Below, one piece after another: positions 44,501 to 51,346 of a stretch of DNA of 64,000 nt. Where the stretch lies: NCBI GenBank assembly GCA_050287965.1, contig JBNKCX010000017.1, forward strand, positions 62,001 to 126,000. Direction: 5' to 3'. The translations under genes and the position numbers were made by a program. Numbering within the stretch: the stretch's first letter is position 1; every line of letters begins with the position of its first letter. This stretch comes from CBFDBF01 sp050287965 (GTDB lineage: Bacteria > Pseudomonadota > Gammaproteobacteria > Chromatiales > Chromatiaceae). The notes beneath the pieces are model-generated. The model did no database searches. It was not told the DNA's origin and was given only the letters and a program-made list of their open reading frames with translations.

Positions 44501-46416
44501 ACCAGGGAAAGGGTTTCGGTCCGGGCGGAGGTCCCTAGACAGGCAAGCTGCAGTACGGCCTTCCGAGCACGATCGGACAGACGCGTCAGCTTCGCTGCCA
44601 TAAGGTCCGCGACATTATCGGTATACCCCTTCGCCTGGATGCGACCCAGATTCCACACCCACGCTCCTTCTTCATGATCAAAGGTAAGCAGTCCCTCCTG
44701 ATCCAGTGCCGATAAAAAATGAATGCTGAAAAACGGGTTGCCCGCCGTCTTGGAATGCACCAGCTCCCCCAGCGGGTTGGCGTATCCAGGTTCACAACGC
44801 AGAGAATCCGCAACCATCTGCGTCAGGTCCGCGAGCGAAAGCGGTTCCAGTTTAATCTCCGTCACCTGAACTCCAGCGAAACGTATGGCCTCGAGCTTAT
44901 GCATGAGCGGATGATCCGGACCGACCTCATTGTCGCGGTAAGCCCCGATCAGGAGCAGATGACGCATATCCTCCTGGGTCGTAAGCCCCTCGATAAGATC
45001 GAGTGTCGCGGAATCAAGCCACTGCAGATCGTCGATAAAGAGCGCCAACGGATGATCGGGGCGCGCAAACACCCTGACAAACTGGCTAAAAACCAGTTGA
45101 AAACGCGTTTTCGCCTGCTTCGGCTCGAGTTCCTGGACCGGCGACTGCTCACCAATAATAAACTTCAGCTCCGGCACAAGATCCACGATAAGCTGGCCGT
45201 TGGGCTCCAGCGCCTCCTGGAAAGCCCGGCGCCAATCACCGAGCTCATCCTCGCTCTTACCCAACAACGGCCGTATTAGCATCTCGAAGGCTTGCGCCAA
45301 AGTTGCGTAAGGAATGCCACGCTGATACTGGTCGAATTTGCCCAAAGCAAATAACCCGCGCGAAGGGACGAGCGCCTTGTGCATTTCATTCACAACAGCG
45401 GACTTACCGACGCCCGCATACCCGGAAACGAGCACAAACTCCGGTTTACCGCCGGAAGCAACCCGATCAAAAGCCGCAAGAAGCGTATCCACCTCCTGCT
45501 CGCGCCCGTACAGTTTCTCTGGGATCAACAGATGATCCGGGATATCCCGCGAGCCTAGTGGAAATGCCGCTACGTATCCCAGCGTACGCCACTCTTCAAG
45601 ACAGCGTTCCAGATCCGCCTTCAGGCCTTCGGCGGTCTGGTAGCGTTCTTCCGCGGTTTTTGCCAGAAGCTTCATGACAATATTCGAAAGCGGCTCTGGA
45701 ATCGTCTCGAGAACTTCACCGGGCGGTTCCGGCTGAAGCGCAATATGGCAATGTACCCATTCCAAGGGATCAGACGCGGTGAACGGAAGACGGCCGGTAA
45801 GCATCTGATAGAAGGTAACACCGAGAGAGTAGAGGTCGCTGCGGGAATCAACGGAACGATTCATGCGACCCGTCTGCTCAGGTGCCATATATGCGAGCGT
45901 TCCCGCAATCTCTTCTGCCGGACCGGGAAGTAAATGCTCACTGGATAATCCTGACGCCAAACCAAAACCCGCGATTTTCGCTTCACCGGTTTCATCGGCG
46001 AAAATATTTTCCGGTTTGATGTCCTTATGTATCAAACCGTGGGCATGGATCTCCGCCAGGGCCGTTGTTATACCAATTGCAATCCGAAGAAAGGTCTCTG
46101 TCTCCTGCGGAGCGCCCAGCAACTCCGTAAGGGGGGAATATGGACACTCCTCCAGCACCAACACGCTTTGCTTAGCGCTCCGTTCAATTTTAATTGGCCT
46201 TAATACGTATTTCGGATTCAGATCACCGGCGACTTCCAGCTCATGTTCAAGCTGTGTACCGAATGCAGCCGATTTGAAGAACTTCAAGAAAACGCTGTTA
46301 TCGTCCTGGGTAACAGCGCGATAGATCAGGAAATCATCCGTTTCACAAATAAGAGATTGATTAACATAGCCTAATGCAACAGGCTCATTTGATGAAGGAT
46401 GCGCCTTATGCTTCAT
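38539..46416 (-). CDS. giant multidomain protein: Ser/Thr kinase-like, AAA ATPase, GAF, PAS, GGDEF and EAL
   Basis: 2625 residues, no membrane helix. Order: Hanks-type kinase fold (about 20-280), AAA/NB-ARC-like ATPase (about 290-560; Walker A GYAGVGKSA near 335, Walker B LALFIDDLQWLD), a long helical TPR-like region (to about 1320), GAF (about 1330-1480), two PAS domains (about 1490-1730), a second GAF (about 1745-1905), further PAS-like domains (to about 2170), GGDEF (RLGGDEF near 2267 with inhibitory RADD) and EAL (about 2365-2615: VEALLRW, LDDFGTGYSSL, VVAEGVES). The kinase keeps the catalytic loop (HKDIKPEN, about 129) and APEQ, but the metal-binding DFG is GFG (KIAGFGLAS), suggesting weak or no kinase activity. 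Known relatives with this N-terminal half end in a histidine kinase, so the GGDEF-EAL output is unusual. The hemerythrin gene overlaps its end. Confidence 0.92.
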   Translation of the reverse strand: MKHKAHPSSNEPVALGYVNQSLICETDDFLIYRAVTQDDNSVFLKFFKSAAFGTQLEHELEVAGDLNPKYVLRPIKIERSAKQSVLVLEECPYSPLTELLGAPQETETFLRIAIGITTALAEIHAHGLIHKDIKPENIFADETGEAKIAGFGLASGLSSEHLLPGPAEEIAGTLAYMAPEQTGRMNRSVDSRSDLYSLGVTFYQMLTGRLPFTASDPLEWVHCHIALQPEPPGEVLETIPEPLSNIVMKLLAKTAEERYQTAEGLKADLERCLEEWRTLGYVAAFPLGSRDIPDHLLIPEKLYGREQEVDTLLAAFDRVASGGKPEFVLVSGYAGVGKSAVVNEMHKALVPSRGLFALGKFDQYQRGIPYATLAQAFEMLIRPLLGKSEDELGDWRRAFQEALEPNGQLIVDLVPELKFIIGEQSPVQELEPKQAKTRFQLVFSQFVRVFARPDHPLALFIDDLQWLDSATLDLIEGLTTQEDMRHLLLIGAYRDNEVGPDHPLMHKLEAIRFAGVQVTEIKLEPLSLADLTQMVADSLRCEPGYANPLGELVHSKTAGNPFFSIHFLSALDQEGLLTFDHEEGAWVWNLGRIQAKGYTDNVADLMAAKLTRLSDRARKAVLQLACLGTSARTETLSLVLAVPEKEVYAVLQEAVGQGIVQKYGNSFRFVHDRVQEAAYALMPEALRAKTHLKIGRLQLAHTPEEELDEAVFEIVSQLDRAITLISSPEECEKAARLNLLAGERAKGSTAYAEALTYLTNGNSLLGDERWEQHRQLAFALEINRVECEFLTGELEAAEQHLAELSPHVESTVERANVATLCIDLYITLGQMGRAVTVGLDYLRHLGIDWSVHPSEEEARKEYELIWSTLGDRSVEELIDLPVMTDPALLATMDVLIKLRPPALFTDANLVSMVICKAVNMSLEHGNTDGSSFAYASFGVIAGPRFGNYEAAFRFGKLGYDLVEQRGMKRFQARTYTNFGMFVMPWARHIRAGRDLLLRAFDIASRSGDIIYGAYACNNLVANLLMAGDPLEKAEYEAGNGLNYAKRARFGLVVDIITSQIGLIRSLRGMTRKFGSFDEEQFDEQQFEAHFTEQPGLAVAECFHLIRQLQARFFAGDYGAAIAASEKAESLIWTTRPFIEIAEYSFYTALSHAAQCDSESKSRRKRHLKVMAEQLQQLEAWAKNCPENFENRAALIGAEIARIEDRPFDAMNLYEKAIQSARTNDFVHNEALAHELAGRFYLGRGLEATGLAHLHRASAGYALWGAEGKLKQLDGLYPELSALQPRLESSERAAADLQPQLDMMTVTRASQMVSEEIELPRLIETLMTSALENAGADRGLLILPSDEEFEVEVEARASGTGVEVKLMRTSVGRVGCAETVFNFVARTRRSVIVDDVSRPGEFFEDTYLQRGLARSVFCLPLLRQNRLIGVLYLENRQVAGAFTPERIAVLEVLAVQAAISLENARLYTDLRESEKKFRTLVQNINAAVVVHGADTKIIVSNSVAQKLLGLSEEQMQGKTAIDPAWHFLREDGSEMPLEEYPVNQVLTSRCALQNLVVGIRRPDREEDVWALVSATPLVGEGGEIEQVIVSFADITERKAADQRLAASEQLFRTLVENSPDHIARYDLDLHRIYVNPTLRKQFPEPVEHLLGKTTEETYSPLTSPDRYMANIRQVIETAAERSDELSYQDVEGEIRWASMRFAPEFDTGGRVVSVLVISNDITERKRAEYQLQTYLDILKSLDRINRVLQEEGGFERVLTRVLDEVLDIFDCDRVYLLYPCDPNSATWRAPMERCRPEYPGVLELGLEMPMNEKVAWEMKLVLDSDHPVCVGPGTDYPVAEFLQEQFSIRSFMAMALYPRVDVPWQFGIHQCSYDRIWSDQERRLFEEVGRRLSDGLNSLLVTRDLRESEERYHKFFENSPLPIREEDYSAVKEYLETLGSEFAEDMEGYLTSHPEVLRECAQLVRVLDINHTALVFHEAESKETLLRNLHQIFVPDSLAAFRSVVVALMRGDTSFRLEATVQTVTGRRQNTLAHFSVTPGYEQSLGKILVSLVDITERKRTEEQLRLAASVFAHSQEGILISDADNRIIDINPAFTHLTGYTREDVIGENPRILSSGRQSPEFYAEMWRSITAEGEWQGEIWNRRKSGGEFAELLSIVAVKDDADRLQHYVGAFTDITVLKQHEEDLDRIAHYDVLTSVPNRRLLRDRLEQAIARARRLGKNLAVCYLDLDGFKPINDQFGHEGGDRMLVEIAHRLQLMLRADDTISRLGGDEFVLLWNDVGEETDCVQALERVLAKVSEPMMLGGEPVSVSASIGVTLYPDDNVDADNLLRHADHAMYSAKQLGKNRFQMFDARLERQIAQRVELLAKVERGLEENQFELYYQPKVDCVTGALHGVEALLRWNDPILGLVGPKEFLSLIENDSLAFRMGRWVMERAVRQARFWNDRGAVLPISINIFPRHLKYQTFVDDLRNAIESYWPNMPRGRLLMEIVESSDLEDLEPIEQIIKECLKMGVGFSLDDFGTGYSSLVYLRRLSIEELKIDQSFVRDMLEDPSDHAIVVGVIRLGQAFGLRVVAEGVESEEQARHLVELGCSVVQGYGLGRPMPVFAFEKWYADFLVNGADICR

Positions 46417-47252
46417 CTGCCATCACCAGGAGCGGGCTACAAGCAAGTCAGCCGTCCCAAACTCTTTGAATGCCGGCCGGGTAGCGCGGATCGGTGCATT
46501 CAGCAGAGTTTCCGGGGGCCCGTATGCCGCGTATTAGCGATTCCCCGGCACGGCCTTTGTGGTAGTACTTAATCATAGGAGCGTAAAATATGGGAATTGC
46601 CGGTTCGAGGAAGTTCAGATCCAGAAGGTAACAAGGCGGCAAGTGACAGTTCTAAGGAAAGTAAGATACTTTCAACCAACGCCGAAAACGGGGACATCAG
46701 CAGGCTGCGGCTTCCGGCCCACCGGCAAAAATCCCGGCCATCCACATTGCTCACCCCGTTACCTCCCTTTTGGGAAAACACCGTTACAAATAAGCTTGGA
46801 GCCTTTTACGGCTTTTTTCAAGCCGGGGACGAGGCTCAGGTAAATGGCGGGAAGTCCACATGCCCGTGTTGCCAGACAGGCAACCCGATCAGACCAACTA
46901 TGCGTCCCTATGCATACGAACACCCGGACCGTCATGTGATCGCCCGCCCCACTTTCCGACGCACCTCAACCCCCGTTCAGGATATTCCGACTTGCAGGGA
47001 GAGCCCGGTCACGGGCGCAGGGGTTGATGGCGAATGAGATACCCCGACTTTTCGGACCTGCAGCATCCTAACACCCGGTTTTGGCATGGATTTCCCGGCA
47101 TCACACCGGATCCACAGGACAGTCAGGAGGCGTTGTCCTATATACAATACAATAAATATGGTTATAATTTATACGGTAATCGGCTTCGATTGCTTTTAGT
47201 CAAACAATCCCTATATTCACAGTTAATAACAAGCGTTAAGGAGGGATATATC
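46417..47252. other. gene-poor region with structured segments
   Basis: No coding frame here has a credible start, family signature or codon pattern. The 150 bases directly upstream of the giant gene contain nested complementary blocks (for example CCGGGG and CCCCGG on the minus strand, about 46510-46545) that could fold as an mRNA leader. A GTTGCC-AGACA-GGCAAC hairpin lies at 46868-46884. The last 120 bases are AT-rich with a TATAAT at 47163-47168, probably the promoter of the small peptide gene that follows. Confidence 0.45.
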
Positions 47253-47333
47253 ATGATGGAAGGTAAAGGGGCACTGCTATTGGCCTTAATTCTGGTCGTG
47301 GTTGGCGTGGTTGTTGCGGCCGTCTTGGGTTAA
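47253..47333 (+). CDS. 26-residue hydrophobic membrane peptide
   Basis: The peptide starts MMEGKGALLLALILV and continues as an unbroken hydrophobic stretch to the end (VVAAVLG), enough for one membrane helix. It is preceded by AAGGAGGG at ideal spacing and followed 19 bases later by a strong terminator, with an AT-rich promoter-like region containing TATAAT upstream. These signals together make a real, separately transcribed small gene likely despite its size. Function unknown; comparable peptides regulate membrane enzymes or act as toxins. Confidence 0.65.
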   Translation: MMEGKGALLLALILVVVGVVVAAVLG

Positions 47334-47352
47334 GCATCCTGATTCAGGAACC

Positions 47353-47383
47353 AAAGACCCGGCATTATGCCGGGTCTTTTTTT
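47353..47383 (+). terminator. Rho-independent terminator after the 26-residue peptide gene
   Basis: A 12-bp perfect stem (AAAGACCCGGCA with TGCCGGGTCTTT, loop TTA) followed by more Ts. Confidence 0.92.
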
Positions 47384-47509
47384 CCGGCCGGTATTAATAC
47401 CAATCGGCCGCCCGTTTTCGGCGCATCCGCAGCCACTATATTGACTTGAAAATCATGCCGGATTGGGCGAGTCTAATTTATCAAGCCCCGCAATTATGGA
47501 GGACCTGGA

Positions 47510-47665
47510 ATGCCAGTCACCATACACCTTATCGGTATCCCCCTGGTTCTGCTTGTAGGGCTTATCTTGGGAGGATTTGTCGGTTTCTTGCTTGGCCTTC
47601 GGGCCGGCGTAAAGAGCCGGAACCCGGAAGATAATATAAACACGAACGCTTCCGTCGGCGAATAA
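47510..47665 (+). CDS. 51-residue single-pass membrane protein
   Basis: The reading frame starts at an ATG eight bases after GGAGG and encodes a short N-terminus (MPVTIHLIGIPL), one hydrophobic glycine-rich helix (VLLVGLILGGFVGFLLGLRA) and a polar tail (KSRNPEDNINTNASVGE). The GGxxGxxxG spacing could support helix packing or oligomerisation. The strong ribosome binding site and codon use argue for a real gene. It lies 30 bases upstream of the beta-propeller gene and could be co-transcribed with it. Family not recognised. Confidence 0.6.
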   Translation: MPVTIHLIGIPLVLLVGLILGGFVGFLLGLRAGVKSRNPEDNINTNASVGE

Positions 47666-47694
47666 CACATAGTACCCGCCACCAGGCTCCGCAC

Positions 47695-48741
47695 ATGTTG
47701 TCCCTATTTCGAACATCGAACAGACTTCCGTCAGCTCAGACAGATGCCTCGGGGCTGCGGCGAAAACAGACCAGAGGGCTCAAGTCGACGATCACGGGCT
47801 GCATGATCGCCCTACTTTTGATACTGCCCGGCGCATCACATGCCGCCAGTGCGGGATTCGGCAGGCCGCAGCCCGTGCCCATATACAATCTTCCCTTGGG
47901 GTACGGTGGCGCCCCGATCAATATCGAGGAGCCGTTCGTGTCTCGTGACGGCCGTTTCCTTTTTTTCAATAGCGGGGACAGGGAAAACAAAAAAGACCTG
48001 CATTACGCGGAACAGATCGGCGGACGCTGGCAATATCGCGGAGAGGTCGGACCCCGGGTCAACACTCCAAAGGAGGTTGAGGCCAATCCTACCATGGACG
48101 CCGAGCATAACTTCTTCTACATCGATGGAACAACGAAGACCATGGTGCGCGTATCACGCTTCAACCCCATGAGCGGAGAACTCGGGGCACTTTTGGACGT
48201 GAAGGGTGTGCCGGAAAGAAGCATAAAACCCTTTAAGCGCTTTCAGGGCAATATGGGTGTCGAGGTCAGCGCCGACGGTGACTATCTCTATTTCTCCCGT
48301 GCCACATGGAAAATGTTCTTCTTCAAGCTGGGACCGTTTGAAGATTCCGATATCCTTTTTTCCAAAAGAAAAAACGGAAAATATATATATGACGAAGCCG
48401 AAGCAAAAACGGTGATGAAAAACATCAATACACCTGATTTGGAATACGCCGCTTCAGTCTCCGCCGACGGCCTGGAACTTTTCTTTACCCGCCTTTCGCT
48501 GGCCGATCTGAGAAAGGGTAAGATACGTTCGCGCATCATGTATTCCACCCGCGATCATCTCGATGAACCCTTCGGGGAACCACACATGATCGACACCATC
48601 GGAAGCGACGATTTTGTCGAAGGCCCCAGTATCGGTCCGAACGGCACCGAACTTTACTACCACAGGCATGAAGGTCCGAAGTCCCGACTCTACAAGGTCA
48701 GCCGGGCGCTATCCAAACAACGGCGGGATTTCACTTATTGA
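47695..48741 (+). CDS. secreted PD40/WD40-like beta-propeller protein
   Basis: 348 residues. After an N-terminal signal segment (about 37-51, IALLLILPGASHAASA) come at least four PD40-type blades: VSRDGRFLFFNS, VSADGDYLYFSR, VSADGLELFFTR and IGPNGTELYYHR. These resemble TolB-type propellers, which act as periplasmic binding scaffolds; no enzyme motif is seen. An alternative ATG at 47803, right before the hydrophobic segment, would give a more usual signal peptide. Its 3' end overlaps that of the chemoreceptor gene by 11 bases, tail to tail. Confidence 0.75.
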   Translation: MLSLFRTSNRLPSAQTDASGLRRKQTRGLKSTITGCMIALLLILPGASHAASAGFGRPQPVPIYNLPLGYGGAPINIEEPFVSRDGRFLFFNSGDRENKKDLHYAEQIGGRWQYRGEVGPRVNTPKEVEANPTMDAEHNFFYIDGTTKTMVRVSRFNPMSGELGALLDVKGVPERSIKPFKRFQGNMGVEVSADGDYLYFSRATWKMFFFKLGPFEDSDILFSKRKNGKYIYDEAEAKTVMKNINTPDLEYAASVSADGLELFFTRLSLADLRKGKIRSRIMYSTRDHLDEPFGEPHMIDTIGSDDFVEGPSIGPNGTELYYHRHEGPKSRLYKVSRALSKQRRDFTY

Positions 48742-50338
48742 ATTGTGAAACCAGCTCCTGAAGATTCTTCGCCATCGTCGCCAGCTCTGATCCCGCAGCT
48801 GCCACGCCACGGGCGGTTTGAGTCGAGCACTCGGACAGTTCGTTTATAGAAACGACGTTACGGTTCATTTCTTCGGCCACCGTATTCTGTTCCCCCGCCG
48901 CCGTGGCGATCTGAATATTCATTTTATGAATGGTGGCGACAGCCTCGGCAATGGAATCCAGCGCTTGCTCGGTCTCATCTGCCTGGCTTACAGCAGTCCC
49001 CGCCTGATCACGACCACGCGCCATTACCGCCACCGCCTGGCCGATACCGGATTGGAGATGGTCAATCATATCGCGAATTTCCGTGGTTGAGTCCTGGGTG
49101 CGCTGAGCCAGTGAGCGCACCTCATCGGCAACCACCGCAAACCCACGCCCCTGCTCTCCCGCACGCGCCGCCTCTATCGCGGCGTTTAACGCCAAAAGAT
49201 TGGTCTGTTCGGCAATACCGCTGATAACATCCATTATGGTGCTGATTTTTTCGCTGTCTCCCTTGAGCTGATCTATTACCTCTGCGGTCCGCTCCACCTC
49301 CTTGGCCAGGTGATAGATTGCGGTACGTGTTTCGATCACGAGCGCCTTTCCAGCCTGCGTTTTTTCATCCGATACCTGAGCGGCACCAGCAGCCTCACCT
49401 GTATTAAGTGCCACTTCCTGAACGGTTGAAACCATCTCATTCATCGCCGTAGCCACTTGCGCCGTCTCATCCTGCTGAAGCTCCATTCCCCGCAACGCGT
49501 CGTTGCCGTTCTGGGAAAGCTGCTCAGCCGAAACCGACAACGTCATCGCCGCCTCGGTGAAATGCCCGAATACCGTGTTCAAGCGCGCCTGTAACAGCTT
49601 TACCGCCTGCAATACATGGCCCAATTCGTCATTATGGGGAACTTCAATATGCTGGTGTAATCTACCACTTGCCATACCATGCAGTAACTTCTTGACATGA
49701 TCCAGAGGCGCCACAACCGTTCGTTCCAGCAGATACCCTATAGCCAATAAAACCGCCAGCGTAGCGCCGCAGATCACCGTTATTATGGTGCCGTTCACCC
49801 CGGATACGCCGAACTGATTGATCACTCCTACCGCAATGACCGACAAGGCGGCTATCAAAAGTGCCGCGAACAGTCGCGTCTTTATGCTGATATCATAAAC
49901 GCTGAACCGCCTGGGCAACTTGCTGATCTGTTTATCGTGGAATTTGCGGTATAGGACTTCGGCGTCTCTTACCGCGGTGCGTGTCGGGCGGGTACGCACC
50001 GACTGATAACCAACCAGGTTTTCCCCTTCGTATACCGGGGTTACATAGGCATCAACCCAGTAGTGGTCACCGTTCTTGCAACGATTCTTCACTATGCCGC
50101 GCCAGGTTTTCCCCTTCTTTATCGTATCCCAAAGGTCTTTAAAGGCCTCCGGCGGCATATCCGGGTGGCGGACCACATTATGGTTCTTACCGATCAGCTC
50201 CTCTTGCGTAAAACCGCTGACCTCAATGAAATCCCTGTTGGCATATGTAATTATGCCTTTAAGGTCGGTTGTGGAAATAATTACCGTATCATCCCCGTAG
50301 GATCTCTCCCGACCGGTTACCGGCTCGTTGATCTTCAT
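48731..50338 (-). CDS. Aer-like methyl-accepting chemotaxis protein with N-terminal PAS
   Basis: 535 residues. Residues about 15-125 are a PAS domain of the Aer type (IISTTDLKGIITYANRDF, HPDMPPEAFKDLWDTI, GDHYWVDAYVTPVYE), which binds FAD in Aer and reports redox state. Two membrane helices (about 160-205) with hardly any periplasmic loop follow, then HAMP and a signalling domain with the conserved hairpin tip EQTNLLALNAAIEAARAGEQ. It probably directs energy or oxygen taxis. The ATG at 50338 has GGAG at spacing seven; the longer frame from 50416 lacks a ribosome binding site. Confidence 0.92.
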   Translation of the reverse strand: MKINEPVTGRERSYGDDTVIISTTDLKGIITYANRDFIEVSGFTQEELIGKNHNVVRHPDMPPEAFKDLWDTIKKGKTWRGIVKNRCKNGDHYWVDAYVTPVYEGENLVGYQSVRTRPTRTAVRDAEVLYRKFHDKQISKLPRRFSVYDISIKTRLFAALLIAALSVIAVGVINQFGVSGVNGTIITVICGATLAVLLAIGYLLERTVVAPLDHVKKLLHGMASGRLHQHIEVPHNDELGHVLQAVKLLQARLNTVFGHFTEAAMTLSVSAEQLSQNGNDALRGMELQQDETAQVATAMNEMVSTVQEVALNTGEAAGAAQVSDEKTQAGKALVIETRTAIYHLAKEVERTAEVIDQLKGDSEKISTIMDVISGIAEQTNLLALNAAIEAARAGEQGRGFAVVADEVRSLAQRTQDSTTEIRDMIDHLQSGIGQAVAVMARGRDQAGTAVSQADETEQALDSIAEAVATIHKMNIQIATAAGEQNTVAEEMNRNVVSINELSECSTQTARGVAAAGSELATMAKNLQELVSQFNK

Positions 50339-50604
50339 GAACTGACTCCAATTCTTGCCAGCATATTCAGGATAAAAGGCCCCAAAAGTGATTCCCGAGC
50401 GCCCCTGCAAATACACATGGCACCGCCCCTTAAGTTATCGGAACGCAATAGCAATTCTTTAATCGCCGCGAGGCGATAGGTGTGTGTTATTGGCGCCGGG
50501 AGAATGGGTGGCGGGCTACAAAAACGGCCGTCATAACGCCCCCCAGGGCCGACTCGGACCCCCGGGCGACAAAATGGCCTCCGCCACCACTGGAAAGCGG
50601 GTTG

Positions 50605-51327
50605 CTATGGCAACAGAAGGGTCAGCCTGCCTCCTCCCAAGGAGGCGTCATTTGACAAAACCACCTGCCCACACTGTTTATCATGACGGTGCAAATCCAA
50701 AACCATCTGCGTGAAATAGAGGCCTAATCCGGTATTGTTATTAAGAAACCCGGTCGAGGGTCGTGCCAGATCACGCTGCTCTTCCAACATAAAAGCGGGA
50801 AAACCGGTCCCATTATCCTCAATCAGAATCTCCAGCCCCCCCTCCGTTGGTCGCGCCGATGCACGAATCCTGTCCCTGGTGTAGCGCAGCGCGTTACTGA
50901 TTGCATTACCCATTACACCCGTCATCAGATTTCGGTCAAAATACCAATAAAGATCGTCATCACACTCGATTTCGTATTCGATGCCCTTCTCCACCATGAT
51001 TGATCCCTGCTCCAACATCGACTCATGCAGGAAATCAAGCACAGAATGCGCATCAACATTCAGCATATAGGTTCCTTCCTCGACCTTAAACAGGGTAAGC
51101 ATCTTTACCAGGTTGTTATTGATACGCCGGCTTTCATACTCCATCTCCGCGCAACAGTTGCGCATGGGACAGGACACCGGATCACAGTTATCCGTAATAC
51201 CCTCAATATCCTTTAACAGCACGCCGAGCGAATTCTTGATATCGTGCGAAACCATGGCAAAGGCCGCCGCCATATCCAATCTTTCCTCGGTTTCTTCGGA
51301 TCTTTCGATGTCTTTATTTTGTTGCAC
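50605..51327 (-). CDS. soluble sensor histidine kinase
   Basis: 240 residues without membrane or input domain. The phosphorylation helix carries MVSHDIKNSLGVL, and the ATPase part has an N box (GNAISNALRYT), IEDNGTGFP and NTGLGLYFTQMV. A cysteine cluster near residue 50 (CDPVSCPMRNCC) between helices could bind metal or respond to redox state; this is inferred. The GTG at 51327 follows GGAG at spacing eight. It begins 19 bases after the stop of the receiver-TPR gene, so the two form a two-component pair. Confidence 0.88.
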   Translation of the reverse strand: MQQNKDIERSEETEERLDMAAAFAMVSHDIKNSLGVLLKDIEGITDNCDPVSCPMRNCCAEMEYESRRINNNLVKMLTLFKVEEGTYMLNVDAHSVLDFLHESMLEQGSIMVEKGIEYEIECDDDLYWYFDRNLMTGVMGNAISNALRYTRDRIRASARPTEGGLEILIEDNGTGFPAFMLEEQRDLARPSTGFLNNNTGLGLYFTQMVLDLHRHDKQCGQVVLSNDASLGGGRLTLLLP

Positions 51328-51346
51328 GGGAATACTCCGATTCCGC

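Noticed and set aside
46597..47037. 146-codon plus-strand frame in the gene-poor region
   Set aside because: No start signals, no recognisable fold and an atypical composition; similar frames exist on the other strand.
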